A stretch of 34,791 nucleotides of DNA, taken from positions 1 through 34,791 of the forward strand of contig JADGBE010000031.1 in the NCBI GenBank assembly GCA_015231615.1, in the 5' to 3' direction. This DNA is from Desulfamplus sp. (GTDB lineage Bacteria > Desulfobacterota > Desulfobacteria > Desulfobacterales > Desulfobacteraceae). Position numbers and translations under genes: made by a program. Below the pieces are notes generated by a model, which saw nothing but the letters and a program-made list of their open reading frames with translations, made no database searches and was not told the DNA's origin. Positions 27,425 to 34,791 of the stretch are shown here, piece by piece; position 1 is the stretch's first letter; each line of letters starts with the position of its first letter.

Positions 27425-28588
27425 TTAACGGTTACCACGATTATAAGTTTGCTGACGCTCTCTCATTATTTGTGAACGCCCATCATTTGACCATGTATTA
27501 GTTTGAGCTTGGGCAACAGGACATACTACTCTCTGGAGAGTAGCGGTTGACTCTGTTTTTTCTATTACAATAGGGGTTGGGGCTGATGTTTGAAAATGAA
27601 GATGCAAAGCTGTAGCAATTGCGGCAGCAATTTCATAATCGTCAACTGCCTCATCAAAAAATTTAGCTTCTGTCTCCGCATTTGGTGCAATTTCTTCTGA
27701 ATGGTGTTGAGTTTCAACACCATTTTCTTCTGCTATTGTCTCAGGGTCAGAAAAAATAGAATCTACAACATCAGAAGAGGTTGATTTCAAATCATCATCA
27801 GATTTTTTTTCAGCCTTTTTTGCCTCAATTCGACTAAAAAACATACCAGACAACATCATGCCTATCATAAGAACAGATAGAACAAGAAAAATTCCAAAGA
27901 ATCGGATAAATAGAGTTCCAAGTGCATATCCCCAAAACGAATCTCTTGGACCACCAACAAAAGTTATTGAACCATTTGCCTGCCCATCAGAGTCAAATGG
28001 CCCCCCATCTTTTACAGTAATCATCAACTCTCTGACCCGACCTTTACTTGCCACATTATGACACTCTGAATTAAACCAAGGTTGAGGCAATTTCTCATTA
28101 AACACGCGATACTCTGTTCCACTTGCAAAAAAATCTGATGATATATTAACAGTAGCATCTGATCCAGCAGGCGACACATCTCCAATTTCAACAACAAAAA
28201 GAGCTGATTTATAATTTTTAATGTCAACTTCGGGACGGGCGGCTTTCTCAAAATCCATACCTTTTACATCAAGGAGTTTACCTCCTTTAGTAACCTTAAA
28301 ATTCAAAATAACACTTGTGCTTTTTGCACGGGGAATAAATTTTGCTGAAATTTCGCCTCCGTTACGGGTAAAAACTGGCTTTGGTTTTTCAAGTTCTTGA
28401 CCAGAGACCATAGCATTTTTATTTTGTTTATCATTTGAACTTGCATAAGCTGTTGAAAGTGCCATCGGAAAAAGAAAAAGTATTGCATATAAACAGATAA
28501 TTAATCCAGAAGCTATTGAACTATTCCATATTGTTCTATTGTTGGATTTCCATATTTTGTTGTTCAGATAGTTATATGTTTTTGTCAT
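27425..28588 (-). CDS. OadG-like (gamma/delta) subunit of a sodium-pump decarboxylase with extra domains
   Basis: 387 residues, several times longer than classical OadG (about 80-120). Residues 25-50 form a signal/anchor. Residues 65-212 look like a beta-rich extracytoplasmic domain. A membrane helix at about 218-250 (LFIRFFGIFLVLSVLMIGMM) and the following basic RIEAKKAEKK are the OadG signature. The C-terminal cytoplasmic tail (about 285-387) has DYEIAAAIATALHLH and an Arg-rich end, as in subunits that anchor the carboxyltransferase. It lies 15 bp after oadB, so it is co-transcribed. The extracytoplasmic domain's function is unknown to me. Confidence 0.85.
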   Translation of the reverse strand: MTKTYNYLNNKIWKSNNRTIWNSSIASGLIICLYAILFLFPMALSTAYASSNDKQNKNAMVSGQELEKPKPVFTRNGGEISAKFIPRAKSTSVILNFKVTKGGKLLDVKGMDFEKAARPEVDIKNYKSALFVVEIGDVSPAGSDATVNISSDFFASGTEYRVFNEKLPQPWFNSECHNVASKGRVRELMITVKDGGPFDSDGQANGSITFVGGPRDSFWGYALGTLFIRFFGIFLVLSVLMIGMMLSGMFFSRIEAKKAEKKSDDDLKSTSSDVVDSIFSDPETIAEENGVETQHHSEEIAPNAETEAKFFDEAVDDYEIAAAIATALHLHFQTSAPTPIVIEKTESTATLQRVVCPVAQAQTNTWSNDGRSQIMRERQQTYNRGNR

Positions 28589-28603
28589 AATAATCTTACC
28601 CTC

Positions 28604-29752
28604 CTATTGAAACATGGCAATGAACATGCCAGCGGCTGCGGCTGAACCGATTACACCAGCCAAATTTGGACCCATTGCGTGCATCAAAAGCCAGTTGTCA
28701 GGATCAGCCTTGAGCCCTTCAGAATGAGATACCCTTGCAGCCATAGGTACTGCCGAAACGCCTGCTGAACCTATAAGAGGATTCATCTTCTCTTTTAAAA
28801 ACATATTCATTATATGAACTGTTAGAATACCTCCAAATGTACATACTATAAAGTCCAGAAGACCGAAAGCAAAAATCAGAAGAGGTTTCCAGTCAAGAAA
28901 AACCTCAGCCTTCATGGTGGCCCCCACAGATAATCCTAAAAATATAGTAACGATATTCATAAGAGAATTCTGGGCTGTATCTGAAAGGCGTTTGACCACA
29001 CCGCTTTCTCTCATCAGGTTACCGAACAGGAACATACCTAAAAGAGGAGCAACTGATGGGATAAGCAGAAGTATCAACATAGAGGCAATAAGCGGAAAAA
29101 TAAGTTTTTCACGCGGGGAGACATAACGAAGCTGACGCATTTTAATCTTGCGTTGTTCGACTGTTGTCATAAGACGCATGATGGGTGGCTGGATAAGAGG
29201 AACCATTGCCATGTATGAGTAGGCAGCCAGTGCATTTGCCCCTAAAAGATGAGGAGCCAATTTTGCAGTAAGGTAAATGGTGGTAGGCCCGTCTGCCCCT
29301 CCGATAATTGCCACGGATGCCGCCTCTTTGAGGGTAAATCCAAAAAAGAGTACTCCAAGATAAGTGATAAAAACACCAAGCTGTGCCCCTGCTCCTATAA
29401 TCAGGGTTTTGGGGTTGGCAATCAAGGGACCAAAATCGGTCATTGCCCCCAAACCGAGGAATATAACGCAGGGAATGACTTCCCACTCAACACCGTATTT
29501 ATAGAAAACACGAATAAGTTCAGGTGTGCCGTGCTCGGTAAAACCCATAAGCGGTGTAAGGGGAAAGTTAACAAGAAAAATTCCAAAACCAATGGGAAGC
29601 AACAGCAGGGGCTCATACTCTTTGGCAATAGCCATATAAAGAAATAACAGCCCGATCAACATCATAATTATCTGTCCCACGGTGATATGTGGAAAACCGG
29701 TTTGTGAGATAAGAATATTTTGGATAAGCTCTAACACTTGACTCCAGGACAT
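28604..29752 (-). CDS. oadB: Sodium-pump decarboxylase beta subunit (OadB/MmdB/GcdB family)
   Basis: 382 residues with about 9-11 membrane helices. Family hallmarks are present: [17 protein letters not shown], the Na+-site helix [14 protein letters not shown], the cytoplasmic [15 protein letters not shown] segment, [13 protein letters not shown] and [20 protein letters not shown]. It decarboxylates carboxybiotin and exports Na+, conserving energy in anaerobes. It is the first gene of the operon oadB, oadG-like, biotin carrier, crotonase. The carboxyltransferase (alpha) subunit that fixes the substrate is not in the window, so oxaloacetate, methylmalonyl-CoA or glutaconyl-CoA all remain possible. 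Confidence 0.94.
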   Translation of the reverse strand: MSWSQVLELIQNILISQTGFPHITVGQIIMMLIGLLFLYMAIAKEYEPLLLLPIGFGIFLVNFPLTPLMGFTEHGTPELIRVFYKYGVEWEVIPCVIFLGLGAMTDFGPLIANPKTLIIGAGAQLGVFITYLGVLFFGFTLKEAASVAIIGGADGPTTIYLTAKLAPHLLGANALAAYSYMAMVPLIQPPIMRLMTTVEQRKIKMRQLRYVSPREKLIFPLIASMLILLLIPSVAPLLGMFLFGNLMRESGVVKRLSDTAQNSLMNIVTIFLGLSVGATMKAEVFLDWKPLLIFAFGLLDFIVCTFGGILTVHIMNMFLKEKMNPLIGSAGVSAVPMAARVSHSEGLKADPDNWLLMHAMGPNLAGVIGSAAAAGMFIAMFQ

Positions 29753-30083
29753 TATTGATTTCTCCTTAAATTAAAAATACTATTAGATTGTTAATGTTTA
29801 CAACGGAATAATTTAAGTTATTCTAAAGCATAAAATTATAAATCTGTCGATAGAAAATTTACTAACTTCAAATTTTAACCAGATATAAAAAAACTACAAT
29901 ATTGTGATATGGTATTAGCCATTTTGTTTTACCAAAAGGTTTTGATTGACTGAAAAGGTTGTAATATCGTAAGGTAACACGGTTTGTTTGGTATAAATTT
30001 ATTTTAAGGGTTTTACCAATTTATTTAAAATTTGAGGGTATTTAGTAAACTAAAGCTATTATTTAATTAGAAGGAGTAAAAGG
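29753..30083. other. Divergent intergenic region between oadB and the BMP gene
   Basis: 331 AT-rich bases with no gene. The motif TACCAA or its complement TTGGTA occurs near 29932, 29989 and 30014; the last two form an inverted pair around a 21-base spacer. Two similar stretches, CAATATTGTGATATGG near 29900 and TTGTAATATCGTAAGG near 29960, look like degenerate direct repeats. Promoters for both directions must lie here, but I cannot identify them confidently. Confidence 0.4.
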
Positions 30084-31268
30084 ATGAAATTTTTTAATCG
30101 TATCGTTATTTGGTCTATCTGTATGTTTTTTGTATTTAGCATCACATTTCAAACTTTATCTGGAGTTGCATCAGGAAAGGAGGCTGACAAAAAGCTCAAA
30201 GCTGGTTTTATCTATGTAGGACCTGTTGGAGATTATGGCTTTTCCCATGCCCACGATCAGGGTAGAAAATTTGCAGAATCAAAACTTCCTTGGCTTGAGA
30301 CCGTTATTGTTGAATCAGTTTCAGATGCGGACTGCACAAGAATAATTGATCGCTTAATTCAAGAGCAAAAATGCGATGTTGTATTTACCACAAGTTTTGG
30401 CTACATGGACGCAACAATTTCAGCGGGTCAAAAATATCCAGACAAAAAGTTCATGCACTGTTCGGGTTTTAAGAATCTTCCTAATGTTGGAACATATTTT
30501 GGCGATCTCTATCAGATGTACTATCTAAATGGTTTAATGGCTGGTGCTTTGACCAAAAGCAATAAAGTTGGTTATGTTGCAGCGTTCCCAATACCAGAGT
30601 TAATTCGCCATATCAACGCATTTGCACTTGGTATCAAGGCTGTAAATCCTAAAGCATCAGTTGACGTAAGATGGACTTACGCATGGTATGGACCAGACAA
30701 GGCAAAAGAGGCGGCAGAATCATTAGTTGGAGAAGGGTGCGATGTCTTGGCATTTACAGAAGACACTCCAGCAGTTATAGAGGTTGGTCAGTCTCACACA
30801 GAAAAAGGGAAACAGATATACACATTTAGCCACTACAGCCCAATGCAGCCTTATGGAAAAGATTCAGTCGTATCTGGTCAGCTTATGGATTGGGGTGGAA
30901 TGTATGTTAAAGCTCTTGAGGATATTTATAGTGGAAAATGGACAAATGCAGATATGTGGTGGCTTGCGGCTGAAAAAGCCGCACTTCTTGGAGGCAGCTT
31001 TGATGAGCTTATCAATTCAAAGTTCATAAATGATCTTAAAGCAGTGAAGAGCAAAACATCTGATCTTGGTGAACTTTCGGTGTATGACCTTGTGCTGAAA
31101 AGATATGAGCAGATGCAAAAAGGTGTTGAGGCTTTTGATCCATATCAGGGACCAATTAAAGACAATACAGGGAAAGAGCGGGTAAAGGCTGGAGAACGTG
31201 CCTCTAAACAGGATTTGTTGAGCATTATGTATTATGTGGATAATGTTAAGGGGACTATACCTCAATAA
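30084..31268 (+). CDS. BMP-family (PnrA/Med-like) substrate-binding protein
   Basis: 394 residues with a cleavable-looking signal peptide (1-30) that lacks a lipobox, followed by a periplasmic two-lobe fold. Motifs include KAGFIYVGPVGDYGFSHAHD, CDVVFTTSFGYMDATI, FMHCSGFKNLPNVGTYF, QMYYLNGLMAGAL, VGYVAAFPIPELIRHINAF and CDVLAFTEDTPAVIE. Related proteins bind nucleosides or similar ligands for ABC import. No permease or ATPase gene adjoins it, so it may serve a distant transporter or a sensor. The gene has GAAGGAG before the ATG and is immediately followed by MITE copy 2. Confidence 0.92.
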   Translation: MKFFNRIVIWSICMFFVFSITFQTLSGVASGKEADKKLKAGFIYVGPVGDYGFSHAHDQGRKFAESKLPWLETVIVESVSDADCTRIIDRLIQEQKCDVVFTTSFGYMDATISAGQKYPDKKFMHCSGFKNLPNVGTYFGDLYQMYYLNGLMAGALTKSNKVGYVAAFPIPELIRHINAFALGIKAVNPKASVDVRWTYAWYGPDKAKEAAESLVGEGCDVLAFTEDTPAVIEVGQSHTEKGKQIYTFSHYSPMQPYGKDSVVSGQLMDWGGMYVKALEDIYSGKWTNADMWWLAAEKAALLGGSFDELINSKFINDLKAVKSKTSDLGELSVYDLVLKRYEQMQKGVEAFDPYQGPIKDNTGKERVKAGERASKQDLLSIMYYVDNVKGTIPQ

Positions 31269-31311
31269 AGAGTCTAAAATTAGGTAAGTGTGTAAGAATT
31301 TCTGAAATTAG

Positions 31312-31527
31312 TTGGTACTGTAAATAAATCCGTGCTGTTTTAGAAAGTATATCTGGTTCTTGATCCGGGCAGGAGATGAAATAGCACAATTGTTATATAT
31401 TGTATAATATCATTCCGATAAAGCATAGATATTAATCTATTTTTAAGTCGGCATAACCTGCAAAATAGTCAGATATAGATACTTAAAAGACTCTGGCATA
31501 ACAGCACGGAATTATTTACAGGAACAA
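31312..31527 (-). mobile_element. 216-bp MITE-like element, copy 2
   Basis: The reverse complement of this stretch appears identical, base for base, to 8969-9184, including both 28-bp imperfect terminal inverted repeats. It starts 44 bp after the BMP gene stop. With copy 1 it forms a pair of inverted repeats about 22 kb apart. Confidence 0.9.
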
Positions 31528-31643
31528 GTTCCTCATCAACCATGGATTTTCAAAGGAAGAGGGCGAAGAAGTAAAAAAACGCTTGAACTCATTAAAAATT
31601 GGGGAACTTTTTAAACCACGGTTAAATGTGGTGCTACCCAGTT
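31528..31643 (+). pseudogene. Possible decayed coding fragment next to the MITE
   Basis: In one plus-strand frame, right after the MITE, about 37 codons read like protein (NHGFSKEEGEEVKKRLNSLK, then IGELFKPRLNVVLPS) and stop at a TAG. No start codon or ribosome-binding site is apparent. Further stop-interrupted coding-like sequence continues to about 31735. I do not recognise the family. It may be the remnant of a gene truncated by the element. Confidence 0.3.
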
Positions 31644-31763
31644 AGGAATGGGAATCAAATAACACCATGAACTTCACCAGATTAACTTTGACTATCAAGT
31701 TTATGCGATTACAAGTTTAAGGATTAATTAAATTCTCATTCCTTAGGGTCAAAATCGTAATCT

Positions 31764-32570
31764 CTATATTTCAGCTACTACAGAATTTTTCATCTCTCCA
31801 ACTCCAGTTATAATACTCTCTAAAATATCATTGGGCTGTAGAAAAATTGGGGGATTTCTTGTAAATCCAACACCGCTTGGTGTTCCAGTGAGAATGACTG
31901 TACCCGCAAGAATCGTCGTGCTTTCAGATAGCTTTGAGATTATCTCTGCTACAGAAAAAATCATGTCAGAAGTTGAGCCAACCTGCATAATTTTTCCGTT
32001 GAGTTTGCATGTTAATTCGAGATTTTGTGGGTCTTTTATCTCATCTTTAGTTACTATATATGGTCCTAATGGGCAAAAAGTATCGAAACTTTTTCCTCTA
32101 ACCCATTGCCCTCCTCCACTATGCTTTTGCCACCTTCTTGCCGATACATCATTAGCACAAGTATATCCAAATACATGAGATAGAGCATCTTCTACTTTGA
32201 TGTTTTTACCCGATTTTCCAATAACAACGCCTAACTCTACCTCATAATCTACCTGTAAAGGCTCAAGGCATGATTTAGGTATCTCAATATCTGAATAAGC
32301 TCCTGTTACGGCAGCGGGATTTTTCATAAATAGCACTGGGTGTTCTGGGTAAGGCATACCTGTCTCTTGGGCGTGCATTCTGTAATTTAATCCAATACAT
32401 AGTATAGCAACAGGATTAATAGGTGCTAAAATAGCCTTAATTTTAACGTCTCTATCTGTTAGAGTAAAATTATCAAACATATCACCAGTAATCACTGTTG
32501 CGACATCATCTCTAACATTACAACCTATCAATTCATTATCTTTATAATCTAAGAACCTTATTATACGCAT
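31764..32570 (-). CDS. Fumarylacetoacetate hydrolase family protein
   Basis: 268 residues. The family core is clear: LCIGLNYRMHAQETG, FMKNPAAVTGAY, the metal ligands in DYEVELGVVIG and the Asp of CANDVSARRWQ, KSFDTFCPLGPYIV, the SVAEIISKLS helix, and the late TVILTGTPSGVGFTRNPP. Members hydrolyse or isomerise beta-dicarbonyl-type substrates (acylpyruvases, oxaloacetate tautomerase/decarboxylase, HHDD isomerases) using Mg2+ or Mn2+. The insert KHSGGGQWVRGKSF is typical of the acylpyruvase/oxaloacetate-active subgroup. It stands alone, 286 bp from its upstream neighbour, so substrate cannot be inferred from context. Confidence 0.93.
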   Translation of the reverse strand: MRIIRFLDYKDNELIGCNVRDDVATVITGDMFDNFTLTDRDVKIKAILAPINPVAILCIGLNYRMHAQETGMPYPEHPVLFMKNPAAVTGAYSDIEIPKSCLEPLQVDYEVELGVVIGKSGKNIKVEDALSHVFGYTCANDVSARRWQKHSGGGQWVRGKSFDTFCPLGPYIVTKDEIKDPQNLELTCKLNGKIMQVGSTSDMIFSVAEIISKLSESTTILAGTVILTGTPSGVGFTRNPPIFLQPNDILESIITGVGEMKNSVVAEI

Positions 32571-32856
32571 TTTTTCACCTTAATAAAATTAGTTAGCCTA
32601 TTAAAATTTTTCTATAGCAAATCAAATACATTTCATTTTTGAAATAATCCAATGACTAAGTGATAAAAATTGTGGACATATATCCTCAATATATCTATAA
32701 AATATACAAAATCACTTAAATAATAGTGTCTGAACAAATACAGGACAATTTAGTAACCCACCGACCATATAAATCATATTTTAAAAGGTTAAGGTAAAAA
32801 ACAAATAAATATAATTTGAAACTCTTAAAAATATCAAATGACCGGAGGTAAGTTGA

Positions 32857-33522
32857 ATGCCAAATCTGTATATTATTAATGATAATTTTAAAAACAATCT
32901 AAGTAAAAATAATCTGATTATTCTTTTTTTTATTCTTTGCAATTTAATATTTTGTGTATCTACTAAAACCTTAATGGCAGATATTTACACTTACAAAGAT
33001 AAAAACGGAGTAAAGCATTTCACCAATGTTCCCAATAACCCTAAATATAAACTATTCATACCAGAAAGAACAGGAAGGATATATTATAACAACAGTGGTG
33101 TGTATAAGAAATTTTCCTCTCGAGCAGTAAATACTAAGGTGTTTGACCCTATTATAGAAAAAGCATCTCTTAGATATGGTTTAGATTCTGCCTTGATCAA
33201 AGCTGTTATATCAGCAGAGTCTGCTTTTAATTCGCAAGCAGTCTCACCTAAAGGGGCAAAAGGGCTAATGCAGATAATGCCTGCAAATTATAGTTCACTC
33301 AATATTTCCGACCCTTTTCATCCATACCAAAATATTATGGGAGGAGCAAAATATTTAAGACAAATGCTCGATGTCAATAATAAAAACTTGAAGTTAGCAC
33401 TTGCATCATACAATGCAGGACCTGAATCTGTAAGAAGATATGAAGGAATCCCCCCCTACAACGAAACAATTAATTATGTCTCTAAAGTGATAAATTTATA
33501 TAGACAGTATAAAACTATGTAG
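32857..33522 (+). CDS. SLT-type lytic transglycosylase with N-terminal DUF4124
   Basis: 221 residues. A positively charged lead and hydrophobic segment (20-37) form an uncleaved anchor or signal. DUF4124 follows (about 41-70, ADIYTYKDKNGVKHFTNVP), then the goose-lysozyme-like SLT domain (about 95-215) with the catalytic Glu121 in ISAESAFN, GLMQIMP (137-143), GGAKYLRQML and LALASYNAGPESVRRY. It cleaves the MurNAc-GlcNAc bond in the periplasm, forming 1,6-anhydro products. GGAGGT precedes the ATG. A cluster of hairpins separates it from convergent galU. No secretion-system genes adjoin it, so a general wall-remodelling role is most likely. Confidence 0.95.
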   Translation: MPNLYIINDNFKNNLSKNNLIILFFILCNLIFCVSTKTLMADIYTYKDKNGVKHFTNVPNNPKYKLFIPERTGRIYYNNSGVYKKFSSRAVNTKVFDPIIEKASLRYGLDSALIKAVISAESAFNSQAVSPKGAKGLMQIMPANYSSLNISDPFHPYQNIMGGAKYLRQMLDVNNKNLKLALASYNAGPESVRRYEGIPPYNETINYVSKVINLYRQYKTM

Positions 33523-33556
33523 TAATCTTTTATTATGCTTTTAGAGCATATAACCT

Positions 33557-33620
33557 TAGAGCCTGAATATTTAAACAGGCTCTATACTGCCAGTATAGCT
33601 TTTAAAACTTTTTAAAAGCT
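33557..33620. terminator. Three consecutive hairpins between convergent transglycosylase and galU
   Basis: Stem 1 is TAGAGCCTG/CAGGCTCTA (33557-33565, 33576-33584). Stem 2 is CTATACTG/CAGTATAG around a single C (33582-33598), partly overlapping stem 1. Stem 3 is AGCTTTTAAA/TTTAAAAGCT with a 4-nt loop (33597-33620). T- and A-rich sequence borders the last on both strands, so it could terminate transcription from either gene. Stem 1 recurs in part at 25154-25175. Confidence 0.6.
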
Positions 33621-33646
33621 GTTAAATCCTAAATAACCTTAAGCCT

Positions 33647-34534
33647 CTATTTTCTTTCAATACAAAAATTTTGACCCATTTGGCTTATAAATTTTGCTAA
33701 CTTTCCTCTAATTTCAGGACGCTCCATAGCAAAAGCAAGATTTGCCATCTGAAATCCTGCCTTGTCCCCGCAGTCAAATCTTGTCCCCTGAAATTTATAT
33801 CCGAATATGGGTTGTTCCTTGAGCAGTTGCCCCATTGCATCTGTCAACTGAATTTCTCCACCAGCCCCTGCTTTATTCTCTCCAAGATAGTCAAATATCT
33901 TTGGTGTCAGGATATACCTTCCAACAATGGCAAGATTAGAAGGGGCATCCTCAGGTTTTGGTTTTTCAATCATGCCCCTTACTCTGACAACATTGTCTTC
34001 AATCTCATCGGCATCAAGAATACCATATTTATCTGTTTGATCAGGTTCAACCTCCATAACCGCTGCAATTGAAGCTCTTAACCTGTCAAAACGGCTAATC
34101 ATCTGAGAGAGTACGGGGGTAGATGATTGTATAAGATCATCTGCAAGCAGAACTGCAAAGGGTTCGTCTCCGACAATATCTCTTGCACACCATATTGCAT
34201 GACCTAACCCCAATGGTTCATTTTGTCTTGTATAAACAATAGTTCCTGTTTTTGGAACAAGCTCTTGAAGCATTTTTAGAGTATCATATTTCTTTTTCTT
34301 TTCTAATGTGAGTTCCAATTCAAAAGACCTGTCAAAATGATCCTCTAATGCTTTTTTCCCTCGACCTGTTACAAAAATAATTTGTTCAATGCCCGCAGCA
34401 AAAGCCTCTTCAACCGCATATTGAATAATTGGTTTATCTACAACCGTTAACATCTCTTTTGCCATAGCCTTTGTTGCGGGTAAGAAACGGGTGCCAAGCC
34501 CTGCAACCGGAAAAACTGCTTTTTTGATTTTCAT
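33647..34534 (-). CDS. galU: UTP-glucose-1-phosphate uridylyltransferase
   Basis: 295 residues. The nucleotidyltransferase start KAVFPVAGLGTRFLPATKAMAKEML carries the GxGTRxxPxTK signature and the active-site Lys. VDKPIIQYAVEEA, RQNEPLGLGHAIW, FAVLLADDLI (metal Asp), GMIEKPKPEDAPSNLAIVGRYIL and GGEIQLTDAM follow in the normal order. It makes UDP-glucose from UTP and glucose 1-phosphate for surface polysaccharides. Purine-rich AAGGAG lies before the ATG. It is the only sugar-nucleotide gene in the window. Confidence 0.96.
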   Translation of the reverse strand: MKIKKAVFPVAGLGTRFLPATKAMAKEMLTVVDKPIIQYAVEEAFAAGIEQIIFVTGRGKKALEDHFDRSFELELTLEKKKKYDTLKMLQELVPKTGTIVYTRQNEPLGLGHAIWCARDIVGDEPFAVLLADDLIQSSTPVLSQMISRFDRLRASIAAVMEVEPDQTDKYGILDADEIEDNVVRVRGMIEKPKPEDAPSNLAIVGRYILTPKIFDYLGENKAGAGGEIQLTDAMGQLLKEQPIFGYKFQGTRFDCGDKAGFQMANLAFAMERPEIRGKLAKFISQMGQNFCIERK

Positions 34535-34596
34535 TTGAACTCCTTACTTAGTTTTTATAAGTTAATTTTGAATATTGTAACCGACATTGAGCAGCC

Positions 34597-34791
34597 TCAA
34601 TTTGTAGAAAGCTGATATATTTCACAAGAAGCTCCTCCCAAAAGCCTGATAACTTTTTTATGTGAATCATTGATACCATGTATTATACACTGCACACTGT
34701 CTCCAGTTATCGTTTTTACAAAATTTATCCCCTCAAATGTCTGAAAAACCCATCTTAACGTTGGTTTACGAACCTTTTTGCCAATTTGATT
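34597..34791 (-). CDS. C-terminus of a probable transposase (IS1634/IS4-like), cut by the window edge
   Basis: Read leftwards from the window end, a frame is open for 64 codons to a TGA at 34599-34597, with no start inside the window. It contains IGKKVRKPTLRWVFQTFEGI near its beginning and KKVIRLLGGASCEIYQL near its end. This layout (KPTLRWVFQ.FEGI, later LLG...YQL) recalls the C-terminal tail of IS1634-family DDE transposases. The assignment is from memory of the motif, so only moderately certain. The insertion sequence would lie mostly beyond the right edge. Confidence 0.65.
   Translation of the reverse strand, partial: NQIGKKVRKPTLRWVFQTFEGINFVKTITGDSVQCIIHGINDSHKKVIRLLGGASCEIYQLSTN

Overview
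The window is about 34.8 kb of AT-rich chromosomal DNA from a Gram-negative bacterium: it encodes an RlpA lipoprotein with a SPOR domain, periplasmic binding proteins and a lytic transglycosylase. Rubrerythrin, a biotin-dependent sodium-pump decarboxylase, DUF3124 and AzlCD suggest an anaerobic, low-GC deltaproteobacterium (Desulfobacterota, Desulfobacterales-like). That placement is inference from gene content only. No rRNA, tRNA or CRISPR array was seen.

Left part (1-9 kb). The tail of a receiver-domain protein meets a tightly packed minus-strand block, hicA-hicB-hsp20-lon-rlpA-recD2: a toxin-antitoxin pair, then a small heat-shock protein, the Lon protease, a septal lytic transglycosylase and a RecD2 helicase. 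Plus-strand rubrerythrin and DegV follow, each with a clear terminator. A 216-bp MITE-like element then sits directly before a Kef-type cation/proton antiporter, which is followed by a DUF3124 protein.

Middle (12-25 kb). A Sfp-type phosphopantetheinyl transferase is paired with a GNAT-like protein, followed by an orphan substrate-binding protein. Next is a DAHP synthase with a complete-looking attenuator: promoter, a Tyr/Phe-rich leader peptide and an intrinsic terminator. The replication block is unusual. dnaN and gyrB are separated not by recF but by a Fic-family gene with a class III auto-inhibition motif, and inverted copies of a short repeat bracket gyrB plus fic. Upstream lie a Hanks-type kinase fused to a DUF1566 (C-type-lectin-like) domain, azlCD, a small hypothetical gene and shikimate kinase.

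Right part (25-35 kb). A YgiT/DUF4258 toxin-antitoxin-like pair ends next to an attC-like imperfect inverted repeat. A sodium-pump decarboxylase operon follows (beta, gamma-like and biotin carrier subunits plus a crotonase; no carboxyltransferase subunit is visible). Then come a BMP-family binding protein, a second identical MITE in opposite orientation, a fumarylacetoacetate-hydrolase-family enzyme, a DUF4124/SLT transglycosylase, galU, and the C-terminus of a probable transposase running off the right edge.

At least five small repeat families are interspersed between genes: the 216-bp MITE, a GC-rich element at convergent gene ends, a 26-28-bp perfect palindrome, the gyrB/fic inverted repeat, and a 26-nt hairpin. 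The strongest candidates for new biology are the aroF attenuator and the dnaN-fic-gyrB arrangement.
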